A stretch of DNA of 35,947 nucleotides, taken from positions 1 through 35,947 of the forward strand of contig NZ_JAODNI010000154.1 of assembly GCF_025465255.1 (NCBI RefSeq), given 5' to 3'. This DNA is from Pseudonocardia sp. Lineage in GTDB: Bacteria; Actinomycetota; Actinomycetes; Mycobacteriales; Pseudonocardiaceae. This document shows, piece after piece, positions 26,422 through 34,372 of this stretch; position 1 is the first letter of the stretch; every line of letters starts with the position of its first letter. A program made the translations under genes and the position numbers. The notes under the pieces are model-generated. The model did no database searches, was not told the DNA's origin, and saw nothing but the letters and a program-made list of their open reading frames with translations.

Positions 26422-27111
26422 TCAGGGGACGACGGCGTGCTCGGACTCGCTGAAGTGCTTGAGTGCGAACGTGCTCGACGACTCCACGTGCTCGCGCATG
26501 AGCTGCTCGGCCAGCGGCGCGTCCTGCTCCCGGAGGGCGTCGAGGATCCCGCGGTGCTGCTCGACGGCGATCGCCGATCGCTCGGCGGGGTAGGCGTAGT
26601 TCGAGCGATAGCTGACGGTGAAGGCCAGTACCTGCCCCATGATCGTCTGCAGGAGCCTGCTGCCGGTCGCGTCGCTGATCAGCTTGTGGAAGGCCAGGTC
26701 GGCGAGGGCCTGCTCGACGGCCGTGCCCGAGCCCCCGACCCGCTCGAGCTTGGCCTGGGCGTCCACCAGCGCGTCGAGGTCCTCGCGGGTGCGCGTCCGG
26801 GCCGCCTCACGCGCGGCGTACGACTCGAGGACACTCCGCAACGAGTAGATCTGCACGATGTCGTGCGAGGTGATGGTCCGGACGGTGGCGCCCCGGTTCG
26901 GGGTGAGCTCGACCAGGCCCTCGCTCTGCAACGTGAAGAGCGCCTCGCGGACGGGAGTGCGGCTCACCCCCAGGTTCTCGGCGAGCAGACGTTCGGGCAG
27001 CGGCTCCCCGGGCCTGAGGTTCCCCGAGAAGATCTCCGTCCGCAGCACACGGGCCACGCCCTCGCTCGTGCGCTGCGACAGCGGAACGGCGTTGCGTCCC
27101 AGAGGCTGCAT
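26422..27111 (-). CDS. GntR-family regulator with FCD ligand domain
   Basis: This 229-residue protein has a winged-helix GntR domain (about residues 14-80, with NLRPGEPLPERLLAENLGVS and TPVREALFTLQSEGLVEL). An all-helical FCD domain follows, with the metal-site pattern Asp/His (LADLAFHKLI, VEQHRGILDAL, MREHVESS). FCD regulators usually bind small organic acids. ATG 27111 was chosen: GGAG lies eight bases upstream, and the 47 in-frame codons before it are not family-like. Its closeness to the transporter and pyridine-type genes, and the GTATAC sites in their promoter region, make it the likely regulator of that cluster. Confidence 0.9.
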   Translation of the reverse strand: MQPLGRNAVPLSQRTSEGVARVLRTEIFSGNLRPGEPLPERLLAENLGVSRTPVREALFTLQSEGLVELTPNRGATVRTITSHDIVQIYSLRSVLESYAAREAARTRTREDLDALVDAQAKLERVGGSGTAVEQALADLAFHKLISDATGSRLLQTIMGQVLAFTVSYRSNYAYPAERSAIAVEQHRGILDALREQDAPLAEQLMREHVESSSTFALKHFSESEHAVVP

Positions 27112-27165
27112 GTGCGGGGCTCCATCCTGAGCGATGCGCGGGGCGCTCGCTGGCTCCTTCCCACA

Positions 27166-27183
27166 GCTGCGGATCACCGCAGC
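27166..27183. repeat. Perfect 18-base inverted repeat in the gntR leader
   Basis: GCTGCGG (27166-27172) and CCGCAGC (27177-27183) form a 7-bp stem with an ATCA loop, 55 bases before the gntR start. On the minus strand a TATCAT box (27201-27206) lies further upstream and may be the gntR -10. The repeat could be an operator or a leader hairpin. Confidence 0.35.
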
Positions 27184-27238
27184 GGAGACTTGGCTGGTGC
27201 ATGATACGGAGTCGCGGTGCCGACGCGCTTGTCGCGCC

Positions 27239-27284
27239 CGTTCCCGTGGCACCGGCGCTCGTCACGCCCGGTGCCACGGGAACG
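27239..27284. terminator. 17-bp perfect terminator stem after the Amt-like gene
   Basis: CGTTCCCGTGGCACCGG (27239-27255) is exactly complementary to 27268-27284, with a 12-base loop. The stem starts four bases after the stop codon of the Amt-like gene on the minus strand. There is no T run, as is common in actinobacteria. It would stop read-through from the transporter into gntR. Confidence 0.75.
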
Positions 27285-27287
27285 AGG

Positions 27288-28736
27288 CTAGGACGTGGTG
27301 CTCGGGACGGCTGCCTCTCCGATCCCGGTCGGACCGGCGGGGTCGGGCACCGTCGGGCCGGGGTCCGCCACCGCGGCGACGGCCGGAACGGACGCCGCCA
27401 GGTCGTCGGACGAGTTCCGGACGCCCCAGCGCGCCATGTCGAGCCCGGCGATCTCGTCGGCCACGTCCGCGCGGAGCCCGCCGAACCTCTCGAAGATCAG
27501 GCACATCAGGAGGGCCGGGACGCCCGCGACCAGCATCGTCGCCACGACCCCGGCGAGCTGCCACCACGGGGTGATCTGCCCGACTCCCACCGCATGCGGG
27601 CCGTCGAGACCGATGTAGCCGCCCGTCGGGGTCCCCCACTTCAGGAAGCCGGTGAGGATCGCGCCGACCACGCCCGGGCCGAGGGCCAGCGGCACGACCT
27701 TCGGGTCGTCGATGCCGAGCCGGCGCAGGACCGTCGCGGTGCCCAGCCCCACGAGCGGGCCGAGCGCGCCGACGAGCAGGCACTGCCAGGCGGTGCCGAT
27801 GTCCAGCAACGTGCCGGTGACGACCACGCCGGAGATCGGCCCGAGGAACGCCCAGGTGGGCTCCCGGCGTCGATAGGCGAGGAGGAGACCGACGACGGCT
27901 CCGCCGAGGATCGCCGCGAAGAGGTTGATGATGACGACGCCGATCCCGCTCTCGGTGAAGGAGATCCCGAAGAACCCGACGTCCGGCACGATGAACCCGC
28001 TGCCGATGGTGACGAAGGGCAGCGCCAGGAGGATCAGCAGCATCCCGATGCCGACGAAGGACAGGTTCTGCGACGCGGGCCGCGCGCCGCTCGGGTGCTC
28101 GCGGAACGCGCCGAGCCGGGGCCCGACCCGCCAGGCGAGGACGAGCACGAAGGTCCCGGCGGTGATGTAGAGGGGGAAGACGCCGTCGAAGTCGTGCGTG
28201 CCGCGCAGGGTCAGCGGCGACAGCGAACCCCAGCAGAGGTAGCCGACCAGGGGCGAGAGCACGGCGCCCACCACGAAGGACATGACGTAAAGCGGGATCG
28301 GCTTGATGCGCTCCACGACACCGGTGTGGATCAGGGCGACGGTCGCCATCGTGAACGTCACGAAGAAGACCAGGAAGATCTGCAGCACGTCCGCCTCGGG
28401 CAGGGCCGCGGGATCGATGTGCCGGGAGGCCGTCGAGGTGAAGGCCCCGCCCAGCCACCAGTCCTGGACCGCCTGCCGGAAGGGCCGGGGTAGGCCGAAG
28501 GCCTGGTTGAACTGCCATTGCCAGATCGGGTAGCCGATGAGGAGGGTGCCGAGGCCGCCGACCATCGCGGCCCCGATCTTCTGCAGGGTCGTGTCCAGGA
28601 CGTTGCGGCGCCGGACGAGTCCGACGTCGATGAACACGAGACCGACGACGACGAGGAGGACGGCGATCGCCCCCACTGTGTAGATGAAGGCGGCCAGAAT
28701 CCAGTTGGTGGATGCCTGCTCGGGGAATTGCGGCAT
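27288..28736 (-). CDS. Amt/Rh-family transporter lacking both pore histidines
   Basis: This 482-residue membrane protein has eleven or so helices in the Amt order. The N-terminal helix reads through VGLVRRRNVL, a VERIKP loop follows helix 3, Trp169 is conserved (YLCWG), the late IDDPK motif is present and the tail GLDMARWG matches the Amt C-terminus. The twin pore histidines are gone: Tyr190 sits at E. coli AmtB His168 (HDFDGVFPLYITAG) and Ala351 or Leu352 at His318. The Phe gate equivalent of F215 is Val242. Ammonium conduction by the usual mechanism is doubtful; it may carry another small neutral or cationic molecule such as a pyridine. ATG 28736 has GGAG seven bases upstream. It is divergent from nicF. 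Confidence 0.85.
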   Translation of the reverse strand: MPQFPEQASTNWILAAFIYTVGAIAVLLVVVGLVFIDVGLVRRRNVLDTTLQKIGAAMVGGLGTLLIGYPIWQWQFNQAFGLPRPFRQAVQDWWLGGAFTSTASRHIDPAALPEADVLQIFLVFFVTFTMATVALIHTGVVERIKPIPLYVMSFVVGAVLSPLVGYLCWGSLSPLTLRGTHDFDGVFPLYITAGTFVLVLAWRVGPRLGAFREHPSGARPASQNLSFVGIGMLLILLALPFVTIGSGFIVPDVGFFGISFTESGIGVVIINLFAAILGGAVVGLLLAYRRREPTWAFLGPISGVVVTGTLLDIGTAWQCLLVGALGPLVGLGTATVLRRLGIDDPKVVPLALGPGVVGAILTGFLKWGTPTGGYIGLDGPHAVGVGQITPWWQLAGVVATMLVAGVPALLMCLIFERFGGLRADVADEIAGLDMARWGVRNSSDDLAASVPAVAAVADPGPTVPDPAGPTGIGEAAVPSTTS

Positions 28737-28867
28737 GGAGCGTCTCCAGTGGAGGAGTGCCGGGCGCTGCGGACCCGCAGCGGGGAGAGAACCGAGATCC
28801 ACCGTCGACCGGGTGGCGAGGGGTGGAGGCGACCCGTGTGAGTGAATCGGGTCGATTGACGCGAGAA

Positions 28868-28894
28868 CGTATACCGGTATGCAATTCCTGACAA
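28868..28894 (-). promoter_or_regulatory. Candidate promoter of the Amt-like gene
   Basis: On the minus strand TTGTCA (28889-28894) is followed after 15 bases by TATACG (28868-28873). The spacing is short, but the -10 box lies within the palindrome 28869-28882, as expected for an operator-controlled promoter. The leader would be about 130 bases. Confidence 0.4.
28869..28882. promoter_or_regulatory. Operator-like palindrome, transporter side
   Basis: GTATACCGGTATGC contains the perfect palindrome ATACCGGTAT and matches the site at 29056-29069 in 12 of 14 bases. ATAC/GTAT half-sites are typical of GntR/FCD regulators, one of which is encoded nearby. Confidence 0.6.
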
Positions 28895-29055
28895 GCCCTC
28901 GCCGTTGCCCGTTGACCTGCGGTGATGCCTCGCGTAACGGCTCTGTTTCCGTGTGTGTCCGGATCGTTTACTCGGCCGAGGGGCTTCCGTTCGGGCCTGG
29001 TCGTAGGGCAAGCTGCCTTTCGTTCGCCGCGCACTTCCGGGGTCGCCCGTAGTTG

Positions 29056-29069
29056 GTATACATGTATGC
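29056..29069. promoter_or_regulatory. Operator-like palindrome, nicF side
   Basis: GTATACATGTATGC, extended by G and C to a 16-base near-palindrome with one mismatch, lies 58 bases before the nicF start. It overlaps a TATACA that could be the -10 box of the operon. It is the partner of 28869-28882. Confidence 0.6.
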
Positions 29070-29127
29070 CGCTGCCCGTCGGGTCGTCGCCGCGAGCGGC
29101 ACGACGTGATCGCGAGAGGAGCACACT

Positions 29128-29847
29128 GTGGACCAAGAGCCCTCGACAGCCCGTGTGTACGACCGCGCTGGGTTCGGTCGCCCGGTGCCGCGGGGCTCTC
29201 GCCCGGCCGTGGTGGTGGTCGACTTCAGCCACGGCTTCACCGACCCGTCCTACCCGACGGGCGCGGACATGGCCGCAGCCGTGCTCGCGACCGCGCGGAT
29301 GCTCGACGCCGCCCGTTCGGTGGGCGCGCCGGTCGTGTTCACCACGATCGCGTACGACCCCGCGCAGATCACCGGTCTCACGTGGCTCCGCAAGGCCACC
29401 GGTATGGCGGCGCTGACCTCCGGGAGCCGGCTCGTCGAGATCGACGACCGCCTGGACCGCAGGCCCGACGAACACCTCGTGGTCAAGACCGGCGCGTCGG
29501 CGTTCTTCGGCACCGCGCTGGCCACCTATCTCACGTCTGTCGGCGCCGACACCGTCATCGTGGCCGGCGCGACGACCAGCGGGTGCGTTCGCGCGACGGT
29601 GGTCGACGCGGTCCAGTACGGGTTCCCGACCCTCGTGCCGCGCGACTGCGTCGCGGACCGGGCGCCCGGTCCCCACGCCGCCAACCTGTTCGACATCGAC
29701 GAGAAGTACGGCGACGTCGTCGACCTCGCCGACGTCCTCGGCTACCTCGCCGAGACCGGTGCGGCGCCCGCCGAGGCCACCGCTCTCCCCGGCACCGATC
29801 CCGGACGGCCGACCACCACCCACCCGAAGTCAGAGGTCCCCGCATGA
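29128..29847 (+). CDS. nicF: Maleamate amidohydrolase-like cysteine hydrolase (isochorismatase superfamily)
   Basis: This 239-residue cytoplasmic amidase has the Asp32-Lys120-Cys153 triad in VVVDFSHGF, VVKTGASAFFGT and TTSGCVRAT. The opening VYDRAGFG and the late ANLFDIDEKYGDVVD match what I recall of NicF, which splits maleamate to maleate and ammonia at the end of the nicotinate/2,5-dihydroxypyridine pathway. N-carbamoylsarcosine amidase is the closest alternative, but the NicD and NicX genes downstream decide for NicF. GTG 29128 follows GAGAGGAG. It is the first gene of the operon, and its stop overlaps the next start (ATGA). The C-terminal 30 residues are a Pro/Thr-rich tail beyond the family core. 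Confidence 0.87.
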   Translation: MDQEPSTARVYDRAGFGRPVPRGSRPAVVVVDFSHGFTDPSYPTGADMAAAVLATARMLDAARSVGAPVVFTTIAYDPAQITGLTWLRKATGMAALTSGSRLVEIDDRLDRRPDEHLVVKTGASAFFGTALATYLTSVGADTVIVAGATTSGCVRATVVDAVQYGFPTLVPRDCVADRAPGPHAANLFDIDEKYGDVVDLADVLGYLAETGAAPAEATALPGTDPGRPTTTHPKSEVPA

Positions 29848-31727
29848 CGCTCACGAGCCCCGATCCCTCGTCCGCGCCGATCGAGCCCGCCCAGGCGGTG
29901 CCCGGGAAGCGGTTCGCCAGCCCGTTCGCGGTGACGACGCCACCCGGCGCCGAGGGCTGGGAGAGCATGTACCCGTACTACGCGCTGCTGAGCAAGGAGC
30001 GCGCGGAGTTCGAGGACGGCAAGTTCTGGTTCTTCGACGGCATGCACAACCCGGAACCGCTCTACCCGTTCGACACGATCATGACCGAGAACTGGTGGGT
30101 CGCCGTCAGCCAGATGTCGACCCGGGTCTGGCCGATCCCGCTGGCCGGGGGCATCGACCACCGGATCATCAACGGGTACCTCTACATCAGCCCGAACGCG
30201 GTGACCGATCCGGACGCGATCGCCGCGCGCGCCGAGGACTTCGGGGTGCGGGCCGGCCACTACTACGAGAACTGGGACGAGATCTACGAGCAGTGGGTGG
30301 CCAAGGCGACCGACTGCATCGAGCGGCTGAAGGAGATCCGCTTCGCGCCGCTCCCGGACAAGGAGCCGGAGTCCGCGGTCTTCTCCCACCGCGGCCTGTA
30401 CTCGAGCTACGACCTGCTCACGAAGTACAGCGAGCTGATCCACAATATGTTCGAGATGGGCTCGTACCACTTCGAGATGCTCAACCTCGGCTACGGCGCC
30501 TACCTGACCTTCCGCGAGTTCTGCCAGGCGGCCTTTCCGGGGATCACCGACCAGACCATTGCCAGCATGGTGTCGGGCATCGACATCATGCTGTTCCGGC
30601 CCGACGACGAGGTCCGCGCCCTCGCCAGGCTGGCCGTCGAGCTCGGGCTGACCGAGCAGGTGCTCGGCAACGAGGACCCCGCGGCCGCGATCGCGGCGAT
30701 CGCCGCCCAGCCTGCGGGAGGCGCCTGGGTCGAGGCCTTCGAGAAGGCCAAGGACCCGTGGTTCTGGTTCTCCACCGGCGCCGGGTACCAGCACAGCGAC
30801 CGCGCGTGGATCGACGACCTGCGGCTGCCCTTCACCGCCCTGCGCGGCTACGTCAAGAACCTTCTCGACGGCCAGGACATCGCACGGCCGCTCGAGGCCA
30901 TCCTCGCGGAGCGGGTGCGGGTCACCGACGAGTACCGGACCTACCTGCCGACCGACGCGGACCGGGAGTCCTTCGACGGGCTCGTCGCCCTCGCGCGCCA
31001 GGTCTTCCCGTTCGTCGAGAACCACAACTTCTACGTCGAGCACTGGCACCACTCGATGTTCTGGTCGAAGGTGCGCGAGCTCGGGGACGTGTTCGTCGCG
31101 CACGGGTTCCTCGACGACCGCGAGGACATCTTCTATCTGCACCGCAACGAGATCTACTCGGCGCTCTACGACCTCAACATCGGCTGGGCGACCGGGACGG
31201 AGGCCCGCGGCGTCACCTACTGGCGGCCCGAGGTCGAGCGGCGGCGCCGCATCCGGGACGTGCTCAAGGCGAACCCGCCGCAGCCCGCGCTCGGCGTGCC
31301 GCCGGAGTACATCACCGAGCCGCTGACGGTGATGCTGTGGGGCATCAACCAGGAGTCGGTCCAGGAATGGCTCGGTTCGGAGGGCAAGGACCCGAACCAG
31401 CTCAACGGCGTGGCCGCCTCCGCCGGCAAGGCCACGGGGCGGGCCCGCGTGATCCTGGACCCCGAGCAGCTCCACGAGGTGGAGGACGGCGACATCCTGG
31501 TCTGCAGGATCACCGCGCCGAGCTGGGCGCCGGTCTTCTCCCGGCTCGGGGCCGCCGTGTCCGACGTCGGCGGGATCATGGCGCACACCGCGATCGTGTG
31601 CCGCGAGTACGGACTGCCGGCCGTCGTCGGCACGGGCTTCGCGACGACGACCATCAGGACCGGACAGCTCATCGAGGTCGACGGCAGCAACGGCGTCGTC
31701 CGCGTGCTCGAGGACGTGAACTCATGA
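29844..31727 (+). CDS. PEP-synthase-type phosphohistidine protein, PpsA/CreH-like alpha subunit
   Basis: This 627-residue protein has a C-terminal PEP-utilising mobile (phosphohistidine) domain with catalytic His581 in SDVGGIMAHTAIVCREYG. It is preceded by a long aromatic-rich region (residues 40-480) that resembles no ATP-binding domain and should hold the acceptor site. It lacks the ATP-grasp, which is encoded by the next gene. This split matches phenylphosphate synthase (70 kDa PpsA plus 40 kDa PpsB) and the 4-cresol kinase CreHI. A PEP-utilising protein is also reported as necessary for 3-hydroxypyridine hydroxylation in Ensifer. I infer phosphorylation of a hydroxypyridine. Both ends overlap neighbours by four bases. 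Confidence 0.86.
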   Translation: MTLTSPDPSSAPIEPAQAVPGKRFASPFAVTTPPGAEGWESMYPYYALLSKERAEFEDGKFWFFDGMHNPEPLYPFDTIMTENWWVAVSQMSTRVWPIPLAGGIDHRIINGYLYISPNAVTDPDAIAARAEDFGVRAGHYYENWDEIYEQWVAKATDCIERLKEIRFAPLPDKEPESAVFSHRGLYSSYDLLTKYSELIHNMFEMGSYHFEMLNLGYGAYLTFREFCQAAFPGITDQTIASMVSGIDIMLFRPDDEVRALARLAVELGLTEQVLGNEDPAAAIAAIAAQPAGGAWVEAFEKAKDPWFWFSTGAGYQHSDRAWIDDLRLPFTALRGYVKNLLDGQDIARPLEAILAERVRVTDEYRTYLPTDADRESFDGLVALARQVFPFVENHNFYVEHWHHSMFWSKVRELGDVFVAHGFLDDREDIFYLHRNEIYSALYDLNIGWATGTEARGVTYWRPEVERRRRIRDVLKANPPQPALGVPPEYITEPLTVMLWGINQESVQEWLGSEGKDPNQLNGVAASAGKATGRARVILDPEQLHEVEDGDILVCRITAPSWAPVFSRLGAAVSDVGGIMAHTAIVCREYGLPAVVGTGFATTTIRTGQLIEVDGSNGVVRVLEDVNS

Positions 31728-32824
31728 CCACCACCGACACCCCCTTCGTCCTGCGGATCGACGATCCCGCCGCCGTCGGCAGCCCGCTGCTCGGCGGGAA
31801 GTTCGGCAGCCTGGCCGAGATGACCGCGGCCGGGTTCGCCGTGCCGCCCGGATTCGGCATCACCACGACGGCCTACCGGTACTTCCTGGCGGAGTCGGGG
31901 CTCGCCGACGCCGCCCGCACCGTGCGGGCCGAGGCCCGCGGCGCGGACCTCGCCCGGGTCCAGGAGCTGAGCTCCGCCTTCACCGCGCAGATCGAGGCCG
32001 CGGCCATGCCGCCGGCGCTCGAGGAGGCGATCCGCGGCTCCTACGCGGAGCTCGCGGAGCGCAGCGGAAGCGGGAGCGCGGGCCTGGCCGTCGCCGTGCG
32101 GTCGAGCGGCGAGTCCGAGGACCTCGCCGGGGCCAGCTTCGCCGGGCAGTACGACACCTTCCTGTGGATCCGCGGGGCCGACGACGTGCTCACGCACGTC
32201 CGCCGGTGCTGGGCGGGCATGTTCGGCCCGGCGGTGCTGACCTACCGGCCGGAGGCGACCGCGGACGCCGCGCTCGCCGACCACGGCATCTGCGTCGGCG
32301 TGCAGCAGATGGTGGAGGCGCGCTCCGCCGGCGTGATGTTCACCCTCGACCCGGTGACCGGGGACCGTTCCAAGGTCGTCGTCGAGGGCTGCTGGGGGCT
32401 CGGCGAGGGAGTGGTCGGCGGCGGCGTCACGCCGAGCCGTTTCGTCGTGGACAAGGTGACCTTCGAGATCGTCCGTCGCGAGCTGAGCCCGCAGGAGTCC
32501 GCCTACGGGGTCGACCCCGCCACCAACACGGTCGGGCTCGTCCCCGTGGCCGAGGAACGGCGGGCGGCCCCCTGCCTGGCCGACGAGGAGATCGACACGC
32601 TGGTCAAGCTGGCGAAGCGGATCGAGCAGCACCGCGGCGCCCCGCAGGACATCGAGTGGGCGGTGTCCGAGGCGGGCGACGTGCACGTCCTGCAGGTGCG
32701 CCCGGAGACGGTCTGGGCGCACCGGCGGGCCGAGCAGCTCGTGGCGCAGCCGAAGTCGGCGGTCGGGCACGTGCTGGCGCGGTTCTCCGGCATGGGCGTC
32801 ACCTCGGGGAACCGGACGTCGTGA
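31724..32824 (+). CDS. PPDK/PEP-synthase ATP-binding subunit, PpsB/CreI-like
   Basis: This 366-residue protein matches only the N-terminal ATP-grasp part of PEP synthase and pyruvate phosphate dikinase. It has LLGGKFGSLAEMTAAGF and VPPGFGITT at the start, AVRSSGESEDLAGASFAGQY near residue 125, and QDIEWAVSEAGDVHVLQVRP at the end. It has no phosphohistidine or PEP/pyruvate domain. It should bind ATP and phosphorylate His581 of the preceding protein, which then passes phosphate to the organic acceptor. No separate CBS-domain stimulatory subunit (PpsC) is seen. Its ATG overlaps the upstream stop, and its stop overlaps the next GTG. Confidence 0.88.
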   Translation: MTTTDTPFVLRIDDPAAVGSPLLGGKFGSLAEMTAAGFAVPPGFGITTTAYRYFLAESGLADAARTVRAEARGADLARVQELSSAFTAQIEAAAMPPALEEAIRGSYAELAERSGSGSAGLAVAVRSSGESEDLAGASFAGQYDTFLWIRGADDVLTHVRRCWAGMFGPAVLTYRPEATADAALADHGICVGVQQMVEARSAGVMFTLDPVTGDRSKVVVEGCWGLGEGVVGGGVTPSRFVVDKVTFEIVRRELSPQESAYGVDPATNTVGLVPVAEERRAAPCLADEEIDTLVKLAKRIEQHRGAPQDIEWAVSEAGDVHVLQVRPETVWAHRRAEQLVAQPKSAVGHVLARFSGMGVTSGNRTS

Positions 32825-33681
32825 AGCCCGCCCGCTTCGCCTACCACCGGCCGACCACCGTCGCCGACGCGGTCGCGCACCTGCGCGCCCACGCCGGCGG
32901 GGCCCGGGTGCTCGCCGGCGGGCAGAGCCTGGTGCCCATGCTGAACATGCGGCTGTGGCGCCCGGATGCACTGATCGACATCAACGAGATCGACGAGCTC
33001 GACGACATCCGCGTCGACGGGGAGCGCACCGAGATCGGCGCCCTGGTCCGCTACTCCACCGTGGAGCGCTCGGCCGTCGTGGCCGAGCGGCTGCCGCTGC
33101 TCAGCCGGATCGTGACCCACATCGGGGACCGCCAGGTTCGCAACCGGGGCACGGTCGGCGGGTCCCTGGTGCAGGGCGACCCGACGGGCGAGATGCCCCT
33201 GGCCTGTCTCGTGCTCGGGGCGACCGTGGTCGCGGTGGGGCCGGGGGGCGTCCGACGGATCCCCGTCGGCGAGCTCTACGAGGGTTCCTACGCGACGGTG
33301 CTCGAGCCGGACGAGCTGGTCGTCGCGGTCGAGTTCCCGGGCCGTCCGCAGCACTTCGCCTTCCGGCAGTACTGCCGCAAGCACAACGACTTCGCCGTCG
33401 TCAGCGTGGTCGCCACGGGCGACCGGAACGACGACGGCACCTGGCGCGACGTCCGCATCGCCCTCGGCGGGGTGGCGGACAGCCCGGTGCTCGCCACCGC
33501 GGCGGCAGCCGCGCTCGAGGGCACGCCGCTGGGCGACGCCGACCTGGACGCGGCCGCCGCGGCCGCGTCGGAGGTCATCGACCCGCCGTCCGACGTGCGC
33601 GCGTCCGCGGCCTACCGGCGCCACCTGACGTCGGTCTACCTCCGCCGCGTGCTGACCGACCTGCGGGCGTCCCGCCCGTGA
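32821..33681 (+). CDS. FAD-binding (medium) subunit of a molybdenum hydroxylase, CoxM/XdhB type
   Basis: This 286-residue flavoprotein belongs to the xanthine dehydrogenase/CO dehydrogenase medium-subunit family. The FAD site shows GARVLAGGQSLVPMLNMRL (about residues 27-45) and RNRGTVGGSL (about 108-117). The C-terminal domain (CO_deh_flav_C) follows. It passes electrons from the molybdenum site, via 2Fe-2S clusters, to an acceptor. No large molybdopterin subunit or iron-sulfur subunit is present in the window, so they are expected downstream. GTG 32821 overlaps the previous stop (GTGA). With NicX, NicD and NicF as neighbours, the enzyme probably hydroxylates a pyridine ring. Confidence 0.9.
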   Translation: MKPARFAYHRPTTVADAVAHLRAHAGGARVLAGGQSLVPMLNMRLWRPDALIDINEIDELDDIRVDGERTEIGALVRYSTVERSAVVAERLPLLSRIVTHIGDRQVRNRGTVGGSLVQGDPTGEMPLACLVLGATVVAVGPGGVRRIPVGELYEGSYATVLEPDELVVAVEFPGRPQHFAFRQYCRKHNDFAVVSVVATGDRNDDGTWRDVRIALGGVADSPVLATAAAAALEGTPLGDADLDAAAAAASEVIDPPSDVRASAAYRRHLTSVYLRRVLTDLRASRP

Positions 33682-33690
33682 CACGACGTG

Positions 33691-33711
33691 CCCGCGGGAG
33701 AAGTCCGCGGG
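33691..33711 (+). repeat. Intra-operon hairpin before the coxG-like gene
   Basis: CCCGCGG (33691-33697) and CCGCGGG (33705-33711) form a 7-bp stem with a 7-base loop, ending two bases before the ribosome site of the next gene. It sits at the only wide junction in this operon and may tune the level of the next gene or protect the transcript. Confidence 0.4.
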
Positions 33712-33724
33712 TGGAAGAGAGATC

Positions 33725-34372
33725 ATGAAACTCCGTGAGGAATTCGAGGTGGCCCAGCCGCTCGCCTCGGTGTGGGCGTTCTTCGAGCACCCCGAGAAGG
33801 TCGCCGGCTGTGTGCCCGGCGTCGAGGACCTGACCCTGTCCGGGCCCGACGACATCGACGTCCGGCTCACGCAGAGCGTCGGCCCGATGTCCGCGACCTT
33901 CGCCGCGACGGTGAAGATCGTCGAGCGCGTGCCCGAGAAGCTCATCGCCTTCACGGCGACCGGCAAGACCGTGCGCGGGGCCATGGGCAACGTCCGGGCG
34001 ACCGTCACCGTCCAGGTGGAGCCCGCGGGGCCGGAGCGCACGACCGTGTCCGTCGACGGCGACGTGGCGCTCGCCGGCGCGCTGGGCAGCGTCGGGCAGA
34101 AGGTCGTCGCGAAGCAGGCCGGGAAGGTGACCGCCGCGTTCTCCCGCAACCTGGAGAGCGCCCTCGGTGGCGCCGTTGCCCCGGCGACCCAGGCTGTGAC
34201 CGGCACCGCCCGTCCCGCCGCCGACGCCACTCCCCACGAGCCGGGGCTCCCTGCCGGCCCGCGGGCCGACGGCCCGCGGGACGACCGCTGGACGAAGATC
34301 GCCGTGGCGTTGAGTGCGGTCTCGGTGGTCCTCCACGCGATCACCGTCTGGCAGAACCGGCGCGCGCGGTGA
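33725..34372 (+). CDS. CoxG-like SRPBCC protein with C-terminal membrane anchor
   Basis: This 215-residue protein has an SRPBCC/CoxG domain (residues 1-145; MKLREEFEVAQPLASVWAFF, then the CVPGVEDL turn and AKQAGKVTAAFSRNLE helix). A Pro/Ala-rich linker follows, then one hydrophobic helix (about 190-206) and a basic tail. CoxG proteins anchor or mature molybdenum hydroxylases at the membrane. A separate SRPBCC component is described for the 3-hydroxypyridine dehydrogenase of Ensifer. ATG 33725 follows GGAAGAGAG. It is probably an accessory subunit for the hydroxylase whose FAD subunit precedes it. Confidence 0.88.
   Translation: MKLREEFEVAQPLASVWAFFEHPEKVAGCVPGVEDLTLSGPDDIDVRLTQSVGPMSATFAATVKIVERVPEKLIAFTATGKTVRGAMGNVRATVTVQVEPAGPERTTVSVDGDVALAGALGSVGQKVVAKQAGKVTAAFSRNLESALGGAVAPATQAVTGTARPAADATPHEPGLPAGPRADGPRDDRWTKIAVALSAVSVVLHAITVWQNRRAR

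Larger units (their letters stand above)
28737..29127. other. 391-base divergent control region of transporter and pyridine operon
   Basis: No coding frame is credible here. The region is less GC-rich than the genes and carries two near-identical palindromic sites (28869-28882 and 29056-29069), one toward each flanking gene. It also holds a minus-strand promoter candidate (28868-28894). A TTGACC box at 28912-28917 with TAACGG 17 bases on is a weak plus-strand alternative promoter. Confidence 0.55.

Noticed and set aside
27194..27210. A GTGCATGATAC stretch upstream of gntR as a third copy of the GTATAC operator
   Set aside because: Spacing and half-sites do not match the two good copies; it overlaps a likely -10 box instead.
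27288..28736. Calling this gene a standard ammonium transporter on overall similarity
   Set aside because: Both pore histidines and the Phe gate equivalent are absent and no glnK gene is adjacent, so the substrate is left open.
29742..31586. A 614-codon open frame antisense to the PEP-synthase-type gene
   Set aside because: The sense strand carries a well-marked phosphohistidine protein with overlapping gene junctions. The antisense frame has no ribosome site or motif.
29844..32824. Calling the two genes a split PEP synthase or pyruvate phosphate dikinase, or a rifampin phosphotransferase
   Set aside because: No PEP/pyruvate C-terminal barrel is present, and rifampin phosphotransferase is a single chain. 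The 70 kDa plus 40 kDa split fits the phenylphosphate synthase and CreHI layout better.
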